The notes below the pieces were generated by a model. It did not search any database and had not been told where the DNA came from. It saw only the letters and a program-made list of their open reading frames with translations. Position numbers and translations under genes: made by a program. DNA of 35,503 nt, taken from NCBI GenBank assembly GCA_902605215.1, contig CACLBX010000001.1, positions 1 through 35,503 on the forward strand. Direction: 5' to 3'. Positions within the stretch are counted from its first letter, which is position 1. Each line of letters starts with the position of its first letter. Shown here in pieces: positions 1 to 7,762 of this stretch. This DNA is from an uncultured Pelagibacteraceae bacterium. Lineage in GTDB: Bacteria > Pseudomonadota > Alphaproteobacteria > Pelagibacterales > AG-422-B15.

Positions 1-243
1 GGCTATGTTCAGTACAACGGTCAAACATTTGACACCAATTACATGAATTGGTTAGTAGGAAATGGATTTGTAATCGTGCCTGGTTTTGGAAATCCAGGTA
101 CAGACATCCCAGCGAAATCCCGTATAGAGAAATATTTTCCAAATCGTGATGTGCATCTAGTTGAAATGTTGAGCTCTTGGGCAGCTGGGGGCGGAATACA
201 TTGTCATACAAATGATCAACCTGCCCTTTTAATATCTGAATAA
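1..243 (+). CDS. Agmatine deiminase / peptidyl-arginine deiminase family protein, C-terminal fragment
   Basis: The reading frame is open from base 1, so the gene begins outside the window; only the last 80 codons are present. The family hydrolyses a guanidino group (agmatine to N-carbamoylputrescine plus ammonia) in the cytoplasm. The fragment has the typical C-terminal pattern: a GNGFVIVPGFGN strand, then D..A....FP.RDV, then the GGG-x-H-C loop carrying the nucleophilic cysteine. The residues after that cysteine are HTNDQP, where the family usually has TQQ(E)P; the histidine after the cysteine is a small departure. An ATG at 43 is internal and not the start. It is transcribed toward the leftward secreted-protein genes and ends 65 bp from them. 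The family call is good, but the exact substrate cannot be fixed from a fragment. Confidence 0.8.
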   Translation, partial: GYVQYNGQTFDTNYMNWLVGNGFVIVPGFGNPGTDIPAKSRIEKYFPNRDVHLVEMLSSWAAGGGIHCHTNDQPALLISE

Positions 244-308
244 GTTCTCTACGATTTAAAAATAGTTTTTAGACTTCAGCTGAAAGACTTATGGAAATTA
301 AAGTAGTT

Positions 309-1208
309 TTACTCTGTTTCAACAACGAGATTAAAATCCCCCAAGTAGGACATTAAAATAATCACCTGCCCAGCACCAACTGGCGTATACCAAATACGGT
401 GCGCCTGGTCTGTGGAAAATTTATAATTCATTGATACTGTTTCTGCATCAACCGTCGCTGGAGTAGAAAATGGATATGATAACAAATGGTAGGCCGAGTC
501 AGCCTCATCTGATGCGAGATTGTAATCAGAGTCTAAGAGTAGGCCAAGTCCTGCAAAAGAATTGCTAAAAAATATAGGGTTTAGAGTGTCAGTCACCAGA
601 GTACCACTATTTTTATTAGCACTTCTTGATGTACCATAACAATTCGCCAATGTTTCAGCAGTTGTAAAAGTAGCTGAACCATAAAAAGTACTTACGTTGT
701 AATTGCCTTCTGCCGCAAGAGGGGGGCCACAGAAAGTTCCCGCACCTGTTGCATCTCTGCCGTCATTTGCACCAAAAGCCGTACCATCTTCAAATTCCAT
801 TTCTGCTTTAATTGAAGAGAATTTTGATATGGTCAATAAAGCATGCGTATAAGTTCCAATACCTGGCAAAACAGCAGGAAATGAAGTTGAAGCCGTATTA
901 CTCATGTTAACGGTTATCTGGTCATCTGTACGTTGTAAAACATACATACATGTATCGTCAATATTACGACCAGCGCCGTACTCTGTTTCGGGATTTGCAG
1001 TACATAAGGCTATTGAGTCAAAAGTTATTTCAAAGCTTTCTGCCGGAGCAAAGCATGAAGAAGTAAATTCTGTTTCGAGTTCATTTGTTATACTTACTTT
1101 ACCATTGCTGTCAGTATCGCAATTAAATGAAGCATCTACTGCATAAGATTTTGTAAGTAACATTGTATTGGTGATTAATAAAAAAATAATTAGATAAAAA
1201 TATCTCAT
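309..1208 (-). CDS. Secreted six-cysteine protein of unknown function (paralogue 2)
   Basis: The product is not recognised. It has 299 residues: an N-terminal hydrophobic signal peptide (about residues 1-23, ending SYA before VDASFNC), then a mature domain with six cysteines at conserved places, suggesting three disulfides and a periplasmic or surface location. Near the mature N-terminus, DTDSNGKVS resembles a calcium-binding DxDxNG loop, but position 12 is not acidic, so calcium binding is only a guess. The last third is the best conserved part (NYKFSTDQAHRIWY and SYLGDFNLVVE). It is clearly a tandem duplicate of the upstream gene (roughly 70% similar by eye) and follows it after 18 bp, so it is probably the last gene of the autotransporter operon. 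No clear ribosome binding site is visible. There are no membrane segments beyond the signal. Confidence 0.8.
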   Translation of the reverse strand: MRYFYLIIFLLITNTMLLTKSYAVDASFNCDTDSNGKVSITNELETEFTSSCFAPAESFEITFDSIALCTANPETEYGAGRNIDDTCMYVLQRTDDQITVNMSNTASTSFPAVLPGIGTYTHALLTISKFSSIKAEMEFEDGTAFGANDGRDATGAGTFCGPPLAAEGNYNVSTFYGSATFTTAETLANCYGTSRSANKNSGTLVTDTLNPIFFSNSFAGLGLLLDSDYNLASDEADSAYHLLSYPFSTPATVDAETVSMNYKFSTDQAHRIWYTPVGAGQVIILMSYLGDFNLVVETE

Positions 1209-1226
1209 CCGAAAATTTAAGTAGTT

Positions 1227-2141
1227 TTACTCTGCTTCTACAACAAGATTGAAGTCACCTAAATATGACATTAAAACAACGATATTAGGCGCGCCCGCAG
1301 TCATATACCAGATACGGTGTGCTTGATCCGTAGAAAATTTGTAGTTCATCGATGTAGTTTCAGAGTTAACTGTGACTGGGGTTGCAAACTCATATGGTTG
1401 TAAATAATAAACTGAATCACTTTCATCCGATGCAAGGTTATAGTCTGTGTCTAAAAGAAGGCCTAATCCAGCAACAGAATTAGAAAATTCTGTAGGAAGA
1501 AGACTGTCTGTGTTTAAAACTCCAGTATTTTTGCTGGCATTCCTTGATGTACCATAACAATTTGCCAATGTTTGGGCTAATGTAAAACTGGCAAAATCAT
1601 AAAAAGTGCTAACATTATAATTGCCTTGTGCTTCTAACGGAGGTCCACAGAAAGTCCCTGCACCTTGATTGTCCCTGGCATCATTAGCAGCAACGGCGAG
1701 TCCATTTTCAAATTCTATCTCAGCTTTTATTTTATAGAACTTAGACGTAACCAGTAATGCATGTGTATAGGTTCCAACACCCGGTAGAATGGCAGGGAAT
1801 GATGTCGAGGCTGCATTACTCATGTTAACAGTTACTTGATCATCTGTACGGTTTAAAACGTATGTACAAGTGTCATCTATATTACGCCCAGCACCGTACT
1901 CTGTTTCAGGGTTTGCAGTACACAAGGCTATTGAATCGAAAACTATTTCAAAACTTTCTGCCGGAGCAAAACATGTACCAAGAGTTAGATCTTTCCATCC
2001 CCCAGATGAAAGTTCACTCGTTGTACTCACTTTTCCATTACCGTTAGTATCACAATTATATTCAGCGTCCATTGCGTACAAATTTGATAAAAAAGCTGCA
2101 TAGCTGAAAACTGAAACAGCAATTAAGTAAAAATATCTCAT
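1227..2141 (-). CDS. Secreted six-cysteine protein of unknown function (paralogue 1)
   Basis: The product is not recognised. It has 304 residues from the ATG at 2141; a GTG one codon upstream (2144) is possible, but the ATG gives the MRYFYL start shared with its paralogue. A signal peptide (about residues 1-23) precedes a mature domain with the same six cysteines, the same DTNGNGKVS loop near the N-terminus and the same NYKFSTDQAHRIWY and SYLGDFNLVVE C-terminal segments. Compared with its copy it has a 7-residue insertion before the second cysteine. The start ATG shares one base with the TGA stop of the inverse autotransporter (TGATG), so translation is probably coupled. This argues for a shared job with the autotransporter, such as cell-surface attachment or recognition, which is inference. 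Confidence 0.82.
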   Translation of the reverse strand: MRYFYLIAVSVFSYAAFLSNLYAMDAEYNCDTNGNGKVSTTSELSSGGWKDLTLGTCFAPAESFEIVFDSIALCTANPETEYGAGRNIDDTCTYVLNRTDDQVTVNMSNAASTSFPAILPGVGTYTHALLVTSKFYKIKAEIEFENGLAVAANDARDNQGAGTFCGPPLEAQGNYNVSTFYDFASFTLAQTLANCYGTSRNASKNTGVLNTDSLLPTEFSNSVAGLGLLLDTDYNLASDESDSVYYLQPYEFATPVTVNSETTSMNYKFSTDQAHRIWYMTAGAPNIVVLMSYLGDFNLVVEAE

Positions 2142-3673
2142 CACGTAGCGTACCCTTTAATAGTGATGGTTATTTGAAGAGGAGTGTATGTGTATGTGAA
2201 CGCAGTGACATCCGCTAATGCATTGCCTAAGCTATCAAGAACACCAGCGTGATTAATATCAACCGATGCAGCGCCTGTTGTTGTGTTGGTCAAGACTACA
2301 GTATAAGTGTCGCCATCAACGGCGGTGAAACTGCTGAACGTTCCACTTGTTGTTGTGAGGTCACTTACATCAAATCCAGTAACCGTTTCGTCAAACTGGA
2401 AGGTCAGTGTGAGTGTTGTTGAATTACTGGTTCCACCAGATGCTAGAACAGTTCCATCATTTGCAGAGATGCCAACGGTTGCGCTACTGACGTGTGCTGA
2501 ATCATATGTATACGTGAAGGCAGTTGCATCCCTAACCGGTCTCCCAAGTGCGTCACTCAAATTATCGTGAGCCACATCAATGCTAGTTAAACCAGCGGTT
2601 GAGTTGGTCAGCACAGCAGTATAGGTATTGGCATCAACTGTTGAAAAACTGCCAAATGTTCCATTGGTTGAGCTGATATCAGAAACATCAAATCCTGTAA
2701 CATCGTTTGAGAATTGAAAGCTAAACGTAATGGCTGTTTGAGCAGTTGTTGCTCCAGAACTAATGGCAGGACTGGTTGCAGAAATTGTTACTGTTGGTGC
2801 CACAACAGTTTGTACGATAACTTTTTTTTCTCTTTCAACTTGGTCAAAACGTCTATTGGTTACATCCTCCATCTCCATCATGAATGGCTCAGGTGAAAAT
2901 AAATTCTTTAATTCTTTTTGAATTGGCTCGTGCGGTTTCTTCAGCTCCATTAAATTAATGGAAAGTTTTACGAATTCTTCATCCTGATTATAATTCTGAT
3001 AAAAAGTTTGTCCTAATGTTAAGCGCATCCCATAAGGCAATTCACTGGTTAAGCGATAAACTTCACCTTCTAAATCAGGTGCATTGAATTTAGAATTCCA
3101 ACTGAAGTCTTCTAAGTAAATTTTTGAAGTTGGAAAGTACGGGACAGGTAATCCCAATTTAAAATCGTAACCACCCAAAACATATTCATAATTCCCAGCA
3201 CTATTGATCACGCGCCCTGATTGGGCTTCGTAATAGTTTGCATGAATATCACCTAATGAGGACAGAAGATCCACTCCAACACTCCACCGTGAATGATGCT
3301 TACCTAAAAGTTCATCGTAAAAAATGTTTGGACCAACAAGGATTTTATTATCTAGAAAGAAATACCTTTGTGCAAAACCTAAATTAATTCGGTCGACCTC
3401 ATTACGTGTTGATAGACTTCCTTGAAAAAAAGAAGCTCTGCCTGGATGATCTGCGATAGGAATGAGACTGGTGATTCCAAATTCAGGTTTGCCATCTTCA
3501 AACCCAGAAAGATCAATTTCCACATTTTTAAAAAGATCGTTCATGGCGCCCTCTAAACGTTCTTCAGCAGTTGCTTTTGCTTTGGAAGAAAGTTCCCTAC
3601 TAACCGAGCTGTCTGCACCAGTAAGTGATATACTGAGGATCAATAACGCTACAATTTTATAAATTATACCCAC
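2141..3673 (-). CDS. Inverse autotransporter (intimin/invasin-type) with two Ig-like repeats
   Basis: This 510-residue outer-membrane adhesin-like protein has a signal peptide (about 1-20), a short helical segment (25-50), an inverse-autotransporter beta-barrel (about 50-250), a charged linker (250-290) and two bacterial Ig-like domains (about 292-391 and 398-497). Barrel marks include NLGFAQRYFF, GPNIFYD, HSRWSVGVD, and GYDFKLGLPVPYFP (about 168-181), all matching the intimin/invasin pattern. The two Ig repeats share VTGFDVSD, NGTF/SGTF-x-F and DATAFTYTY-like motifs. There is no lectin-like tip domain and no cysteine, so it is short for the family. The start is GTG at 3673: an in-frame TAA lies four codons upstream and no ATG precedes the signal peptide. 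It lies 57 bp after rho and is coupled by TGATG to a secreted-protein gene. By eye the Ig-coding part is richer in GC than neighbouring genes, which suggests transfer or repeat expansion. Confidence 0.85.
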   Translation of the reverse strand: MGIIYKIVALLILSISLTGADSSVSRELSSKAKATAEERLEGAMNDLFKNVEIDLSGFEDGKPEFGITSLIPIADHPGRASFFQGSLSTRNEVDRINLGFAQRYFFLDNKILVGPNIFYDELLGKHHSRWSVGVDLLSSLGDIHANYYEAQSGRVINSAGNYEYVLGGYDFKLGLPVPYFPTSKIYLEDFSWNSKFNAPDLEGEVYRLTSELPYGMRLTLGQTFYQNYNQDEEFVKLSINLMELKKPHEPIQKELKNLFSPEPFMMEMEDVTNRRFDQVEREKKVIVQTVVAPTVTISATSPAISSGATTAQTAITFSFQFSNDVTGFDVSDISSTNGTFGSFSTVDANTYTAVLTNSTAGLTSIDVAHDNLSDALGRPVRDATAFTYTYDSAHVSSATVGISANDGTVLASGGTSNSTTLTLTFQFDETVTGFDVSDLTTTSGTFSSFTAVDGDTYTVVLTNTTTGAASVDINHAGVLDSLGNALADVTAFTYTYTPLQITITIKGYAT

Positions 3674-3730
3674 AGATGTATCTTAATAGCACTTAAGCAT
3701 GAGTCTAATAAATATGAATTTTTTTTAGCT

Positions 3731-4990
3731 TTATTTATTCATTGATTGAAAGAAATCGGCGTTGTCTTTTGTTTCTTTCAATTTACCAAGCAAGAATTCA
3801 ATTGAATCCATAGTTCCCATTGGGTTAAGAATACGTCTCAATACATACATTTTTTGCAGCTCGTCTTTATCGAGAAGGATCTCCTCTTTTCGAGTACCAG
3901 ACTTGGTTATATCAATAGCAGGATAAATTCTCTTATCAGCGACTTTTCTATCCAGTATAATTTCTGAGTTACCTGTTCCTTTGAATTCCTCAAAAATAAC
4001 TTCATCCATTCTACTTCCTGTATCAATAAGTGCAGTAGATATAATCGTTAAAGAACCACCATCTTCGATGTTTCTTGCGGCTCCAAAAAATCTCTTTGGT
4101 CTTTGCAGTGCATTGGCATCAACACCACCAGTTAAAACTTTTCCTGAACTGGGAACAACCGTGTTGTATGCACGGCCTAGTCTTGTGATGGAGTCAAGTA
4201 AGATCACAACATCTTTTTTATGCTCCACTAATCTTTTAGCTTTGTTAATAACCATTTCTGCAACTTGTACGTGGCGTGATGCTGGCTCATCAAAAGTTGA
4301 ACTGACTACTTCACCTTTCACAGAACGTTGCATGTCTGTCACTTCCTCAGGTCGTTCATCAATTAACAACACCATCAAGTAACACTCAGGATGGTTGTCT
4401 GTAATAGAGTGCGCAATATTTTGCAGTAATACTGTTTTACCTGTTCTTGGAGGTGAAACTATAAGAGCTCTTTGACCTTTACCGATTGGTGAAACCAAAT
4501 CAATAACTCGTGCACTTTGATCTTTATCGGGCTTTTCTGTTTCAAGCTTAATTTGTTCATCAGGATATAGAGGTGTTAAGTTATCAAAGTTAATTTTATT
4601 TCTACTTTTTTCAGTTGCTTCATAATTGATTGTGTCAATTTTTAATAACGCAAAATATCGTTCACCTTCCTTAGGGGCTCTGATAGGACCTTCAACTGTA
4701 TCTCCCGATCTTAATCCAAACCTTTTAATCTGGCTGGGACTAACATAAATATCATCTGGACCCGGCAAATAATTTGCCTCCATTGATCTGAGGAAACCAA
4801 AGCCGTCTTGTAAAACTTCAAGTACACCTTCTCCGTCTATGTCCTTCTTATTTGAGGCAAGAGATCTTAATATCTCAAACAACATATCTTGTGTACGCAT
4901 AGAACTTGCGTTTTCAACGCCCGTTTCTTCAGCATATTTTAGAAGTTCTTGTGGAGTTTTTTTCTTAAGTTCTCTTAATTTTAAGCTCAT
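3731..4990 (-). CDS. rho: Transcription termination factor Rho
   Basis: Rho is the hexameric RNA helicase that ends transcription at many untranslated transcripts. The product has 419 residues, the same as E. coli Rho. It shows the Rho N-terminal helical region (1-45), the RNA-binding cold-shock-like fold with GFGFLRS (about 63-69), the P-loop SPPRTGKT (179-186), Walker [11 protein letters not shown] (261-270, Asp266), the Q-loop region [22 protein letters not shown] and the R-loop/arginine-finger segment [11 protein letters not shown]. All catalytic parts are intact. ATG at 4990 gives the expected N-terminus. It is last in the leftward hemE-hemH-hemJ-rho series, with an 83-bp gap before it that may hold its own promoter. 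In relatives rho is followed by trmE-gidA-gidB-parAB; here the autotransporter operon follows. Confidence 0.98.
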   Translation of the reverse strand: MSLKLRELKKKTPQELLKYAEETGVENASSMRTQDMLFEILRSLASNKKDIDGEGVLEVLQDGFGFLRSMEANYLPGPDDIYVSPSQIKRFGLRSGDTVEGPIRAPKEGERYFALLKIDTINYEATEKSRNKINFDNLTPLYPDEQIKLETEKPDKDQSARVIDLVSPIGKGQRALIVSPPRTGKTVLLQNIAHSITDNHPECYLMVLLIDERPEEVTDMQRSVKGEVVSSTFDEPASRHVQVAEMVINKAKRLVEHKKDVVILLDSITRLGRAYNTVVPSSGKVLTGGVDANALQRPKRFFGAARNIEDGGSLTIISTALIDTGSRMDEVIFEEFKGTGNSEIILDRKVADKRIYPAIDITKSGTRKEEILLDKDELQKMYVLRRILNPMGTMDSIEFLLGKLKETKDNADFFQSMNK

Positions 4991-5004
4991 ACTGTTTTAA
5001 ATTT

Positions 5005-5032
5005 AGGATAAGTTTTTTTTGGAAAGTGTAAA
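5005..5032 (-). promoter_or_regulatory. Possible sigma70 promoter for rho
   Basis: Read leftward, TTTACA (5027-5032) is followed after 16 bp by TATCCT (5005-5010), 14 bp before the rho start. Both boxes are partial matches to TTGACA and TATAAT. In such AT-rich DNA this is weak evidence, but the gap has no other role that I can see. Confidence 0.25.
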
Positions 5033-5073
5033 AGAATGTGACTTCTAGCTTTAATTTCTGAATCTGGCAAGTT

Positions 5074-5517
5074 TTAAATTGGCTTAAATATTACTAAAAA
5101 TACAATAATTATCATCAAAACTGTGGGAAATTCGTTAATTATTCTATAAAAACGCTCTGATCTTGCACGCTTGTCTTGCTGGAACTCCTTCGTAATTTTA
5201 GCTAAATAACCATGTACTCCTGATAAAAGCAGTACAAAGAGAACTTTTAATTGTAGCCAAAGTGCACTTAATGACTCCACACCCAATGTGGAAATAAGAG
5301 CTATGCCAAATAACCAGGAAAATATCATAGCAGGGTTCATGATTATTCTGAGCAAGCGTATTTCCATTAATTTGAAAGTTTCAGATGTTTCAGAACCTAT
5401 TTCTTTTGTAAAGTGGTAAACAAAAAGTCTTGGCAAATATAAAAGTCCAGCCATCCATGCAATCACACTGATGATGTGTAAACTCAAAAATAAATTATAT
5501 AAAAATATGCTATTCAT
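5074..5517 (-). CDS. hemJ: Protoporphyrinogen IX oxidase, HemJ type
   Basis: HemJ oxidises protoporphyrinogen IX to protoporphyrin IX in the inner membrane and takes the place of HemG or HemY in most alphaproteobacteria. The 147-residue protein has four membrane segments (roughly 8-28, 53-75, 82-102 and 128-146). The conserved family residues are visible: the early histidine in SLHIISVIAWMAGLLYLPRL, the RI.MNP.M segment, and the LQLK...L....HGYL motif. Its start codon overlaps the hemH stop by one base (TAATG at 5515-5519), so it is translated with hemH. It supplies the substrate of ferrochelatase, its operon neighbour. Length is normal. The generic name is the CopD/UPF0093 family; the hem context settles the role. 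Confidence 0.9.
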   Translation of the reverse strand: MNSIFLYNLFLSLHIISVIAWMAGLLYLPRLFVYHFTKEIGSETSETFKLMEIRLLRIIMNPAMIFSWLFGIALISTLGVESLSALWLQLKVLFVLLLSGVHGYLAKITKEFQQDKRARSERFYRIINEFPTVLMIIIVFLVIFKPI

Positions 5518-6533
5518 TATATTTGCTGATAGCAGCGTTTAAATGTCGTTGGACAAATTTTTTCAGCAATATTTGCATTGCTCGTCTGGTCTGATTTGGC
5601 AACTATTTCAACTAAACTATCTATAAACACAGAATCAATGTTTAAAGACTCTGAACGAAAATAATGTTTGTAACCCATTTTGTCTGCCATTTCTTTATAT
5701 TCAATATCAAGCTCTACTAGAGTTTCAGAGTGATCTGAAACAAAAGCAATCGGAACAATAATAATAGCTGCATCTTCTTTAATCGCTTTTTCAATCTCAC
5801 TTGGTGTGGATGGTTCAAGCCACTTAACAGGTGTCACCTTGCTCTGATAAGCTAATACGTGATCGTCGTGTCCTTTAAGTCCTTTCATGACAGCATTTAC
5901 AGTTTGTTCAACCTGCCATTGATACGGATCGCCACCCTTGATAATTGAGACAGGCAGGCTGTGGGCAGAAAATAAAATCCTAATCTTTTTATCTTTAATG
6001 TGATCTATTTTCTTTTGTATTAAACTCTGATGAGACTCAATAAATTTCTTATCCATTGGATAACAGCAAGTGTATTTTGTTGGTGCTGATAATCTTTGTT
6101 TCTTTGCCTCTTTAAACCAAAGATCTAAAGAAGATTTGGTGGTTGTGGTTGAATATTGAGGGTAAAGGGGAAGTAAGAAAATATTATCTGGATTGTAATC
6201 TTTCACCCCTTTAACGATTTCGGCTGTCATTGGATGCCAGTATCGCATACACACAAACACCTTGGAGGATATACCTTGTGTTGCCAGGGCCCCTTCAAGT
6301 GCAGCGGCCTGATCGTTTGTAATGTCTAAAATGGGCGATTTACCTCCAATTTCAGAATATATTTCAGTTGCTTCCTTTGTCCTCAAAGTCGATATCAATT
6401 TTGCTAATAAGAAGCGAAACGGATTCGGTAACTTGAATATGTTAGGATCATTGAAAAGGTTGAATAAGAAAGGTCTCACACTTTCTTGTTTGTCGGGTCC
6501 ACCCAAATTAAATAATACTACTGCTGTCTTCAT
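5517..6533 (-). CDS. hemH: Ferrochelatase
   Basis: Ferrochelatase inserts ferrous iron into protoporphyrin IX, the last step of protohaem synthesis. The 338-residue product shows NLGGPD near the N-terminus, the active-site segment LFSAHSLP (metal-binding histidine), YQSKVTPVKWLEP, and VPIAFVSDHSETLVELDIEY with the catalytic His-Glu pair. It ends CPTTFKRCYQQI; two C-terminal cysteines are present, but no iron-sulfur site can be claimed. Its start overlaps the end of hemE by four bases (ATGA, 6530-6533) and its stop overlaps the hemJ start by one base, giving a compact hemE-hemH-hemJ unit. Confidence 0.97.
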   Translation of the reverse strand: MKTAVVLFNLGGPDKQESVRPFLFNLFNDPNIFKLPNPFRFLLAKLISTLRTKEATEIYSEIGGKSPILDITNDQAAALEGALATQGISSKVFVCMRYWHPMTAEIVKGVKDYNPDNIFLLPLYPQYSTTTTKSSLDLWFKEAKKQRLSAPTKYTCCYPMDKKFIESHQSLIQKKIDHIKDKKIRILFSAHSLPVSIIKGGDPYQWQVEQTVNAVMKGLKGHDDHVLAYQSKVTPVKWLEPSTPSEIEKAIKEDAAIIIVPIAFVSDHSETLVELDIEYKEMADKMGYKHYFRSESLNIDSVFIDSLVEIVAKSDQTSNANIAEKICPTTFKRCYQQI

Positions 6534-7513
6534 TTTGCTCTTATTGTGTTTACAAGTTCTTCTACTTTCTTAATTGAAGTGTTTGGTAATACTCCATGCC
6601 CAAGATTAAAAATATGTGCTCTATCTTTAAAGGCAATTAATATTTTATCCACCTCTTCTTGCAAGATATTGTTCTCTGCCAATAAGGCTGTTGGGTTTAG
6701 GTTTCCTTGAAAGGCAACGTCTGGGTTTAGTTTGTTGATATGATCCAAATCAAAATCGTAATCTAAGCTTATACAATCAAGCTTATCTATATTTGAATAT
6801 TTCACATATCCTTCCTTACTTGTTTTTCTTGGGAATCCAATAACTGGTATGTCTGTTTTACTCTTTATCAAATGAATAATTTTTTGTGTAGGTTTTAGGC
6901 ACCATCGATCAAAATATTCATCTTCAAGATCTTCAGCCGCAGACTCAAATATTTGAAATGCATCAATGCCCGCATTTATTTGTTGTACTGCGTAATTAGA
7001 AATTATGTCAGTTAGATCTTCGATGTGAGTGTTTATTTTTTTTTCATTTTTATGAATGAGACCTTTGTTCATCTGTGATCTTTCTTCTTTATCAAACAAA
7101 CAATATAACAGCGTTGTCCAGGGTCCGCCTACAAAACCTATTAAAGGAACTTCAGATACTTTTTTGATGTTTTCAATACCTTTTGTAACCGGGTCCAGCT
7201 TGTGTGATGCAAAATTAAATTTCCCATTAAATTTAACTTGGGGACCTACACCTTCTTTAAAGCTAACATCACATCCAGATGCATAGGGGATCATCAATAT
7301 ATCAGAAAACACTATGCATGCGTCCAACCCGTATCTCTTCACGGGCTGAAGTGAGATCTTGGTTACCACCTCAGGATCAAGAAACATTTCCATAAGGTCT
7401 TTATATTTTTGTCTTATTTTAATATATTCAGGTAAGTGCCTTCCCGCCTGTCTCATTAACCAAATGGGGGTTTTTGTTTTATTGCCTTTTAGCGTTTCTA
7501 TAAGAATACTCAT
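6530..7513 (-). CDS. hemE: Uroporphyrinogen decarboxylase
   Basis: HemE removes four carboxyl groups from uroporphyrinogen III to give coproporphyrinogen III. The 327-residue cytoplasmic enzyme begins with the family signature PIWLMRQAGRHLPEY (about 17-31), followed by FSDILMIPYA with the catalytic aspartate. The second signature region reads GFPRKTS, and the conserved histidine lies in FNLGHGVLPNT near the C-terminus. It is the first gene leftward from the putative origin and heads the haem operon. In Caulobacter and Rickettsia hemE also borders the replication origin, which is the main positional argument used here. The ATG lies inside a 14-bp AT-rich direct repeat. Confidence 0.97.
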   Translation of the reverse strand: MSILIETLKGNKTKTPIWLMRQAGRHLPEYIKIRQKYKDLMEMFLDPEVVTKISLQPVKRYGLDACIVFSDILMIPYASGCDVSFKEGVGPQVKFNGKFNFASHKLDPVTKGIENIKKVSEVPLIGFVGGPWTTLLYCLFDKEERSQMNKGLIHKNEKKINTHIEDLTDIISNYAVQQINAGIDAFQIFESAAEDLEDEYFDRWCLKPTQKIIHLIKSKTDIPVIGFPRKTSKEGYVKYSNIDKLDCISLDYDFDLDHINKLNPDVAFQGNLNPTALLAENNILQEEVDKILIAFKDRAHIFNLGHGVLPNTSIKKVEELVNTIRAK

Positions 7514-7524
7514 ATAATATATAT
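7511..7524 (+). repeat. 14-bp AT-rich direct repeat, left copy
   Basis: CATATAATATATAT occurs here and again, identical and in the same orientation, at 7744-7757. The two copies bracket the candidate origin; the left copy includes the hemE start codon. It may be an unwinding element or simple AT-rich coincidence. Confidence 0.55.
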
Positions 7525-7609
7525 ATAAGGTAGTATTAGTTTATGTACCTGTGATGATGTGTATATATAAAAACCTCTTACTTGCCCACAAATCAATACA
7601 TGTCTTTAA

Positions 7610-7618
7610 CGTGGATAT
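7610..7618 (-). promoter_or_regulatory. Weak reverse DnaA box
   Basis: The reverse strand reads ATATCCACG, two mismatches from TTATCCACA. Its value lies only in being inside the candidate origin cluster. Confidence 0.35.
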
Positions 7619-7635
7619 TTAGAGCATTTGTGATA

Positions 7636-7644
7636 TTACCCACA
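7636..7644 (+). promoter_or_regulatory. DnaA box, one mismatch
   Basis: TTACCCACA differs from TTATCCACA at one position. It lies 22 bp upstream of the perfect box and on the same strand. Confidence 0.55.
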
Positions 7645-7666
7645 AGGCAGAATAATGATTGAGGCA

Positions 7667-7675
7667 TTATCCACA
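7667..7675 (+). promoter_or_regulatory. Perfect DnaA box
   Basis: TTATCCACA matches the bacterial consensus exactly. It forms half of an inverted repeat: ATCCAC (7669-7674), two bases, then GTGGAT (7677-7682), so a second, weaker reverse box (7676-7684) abuts it head to head. Confidence 0.75.
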
Positions 7676-7743
7676 GGTGGATGAAAAGCAAGAAAATATA
7701 GGATAAAAAGGCCAAAATATTGTAAATGTTTAAAAACAGTAAA

Positions 7744-7757
7744 CATATAATATATAT
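7744..7757 (+). repeat. 14-bp AT-rich direct repeat, right copy
   Basis: This is identical to 7511-7524. It overlaps the near-consensus DnaA box at 7754-7762 and contains a TATAAT hexamer about 40 bp before maf. Confidence 0.55.
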
Positions 7758-7762
7758 CCACA
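7754..7762 (+). promoter_or_regulatory. DnaA box, one mismatch
   Basis: ATATCCACA differs from the consensus at the first base only. It lies next to the right AT-rich repeat, a usual arrangement of a DnaA site beside an unwinding element. Confidence 0.5.

Noticed and set aside
275-284. Palindrome TTCAGCTGAA as a terminator between the convergent first two genes
   Set aside because: The stem is only a few base pairs once a loop is allowed, and no T-run follows on either strand.
3981-4382. Open frame of 133 codons on the plus strand
   Set aside because: It lies entirely antisense to rho, whose domains are complete, and the peptide resembles no protein I know.
7606-7620. CtrA-like site in the origin region
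   Set aside because: TTAA at 7606 lacks a second TTAA seven bases on.
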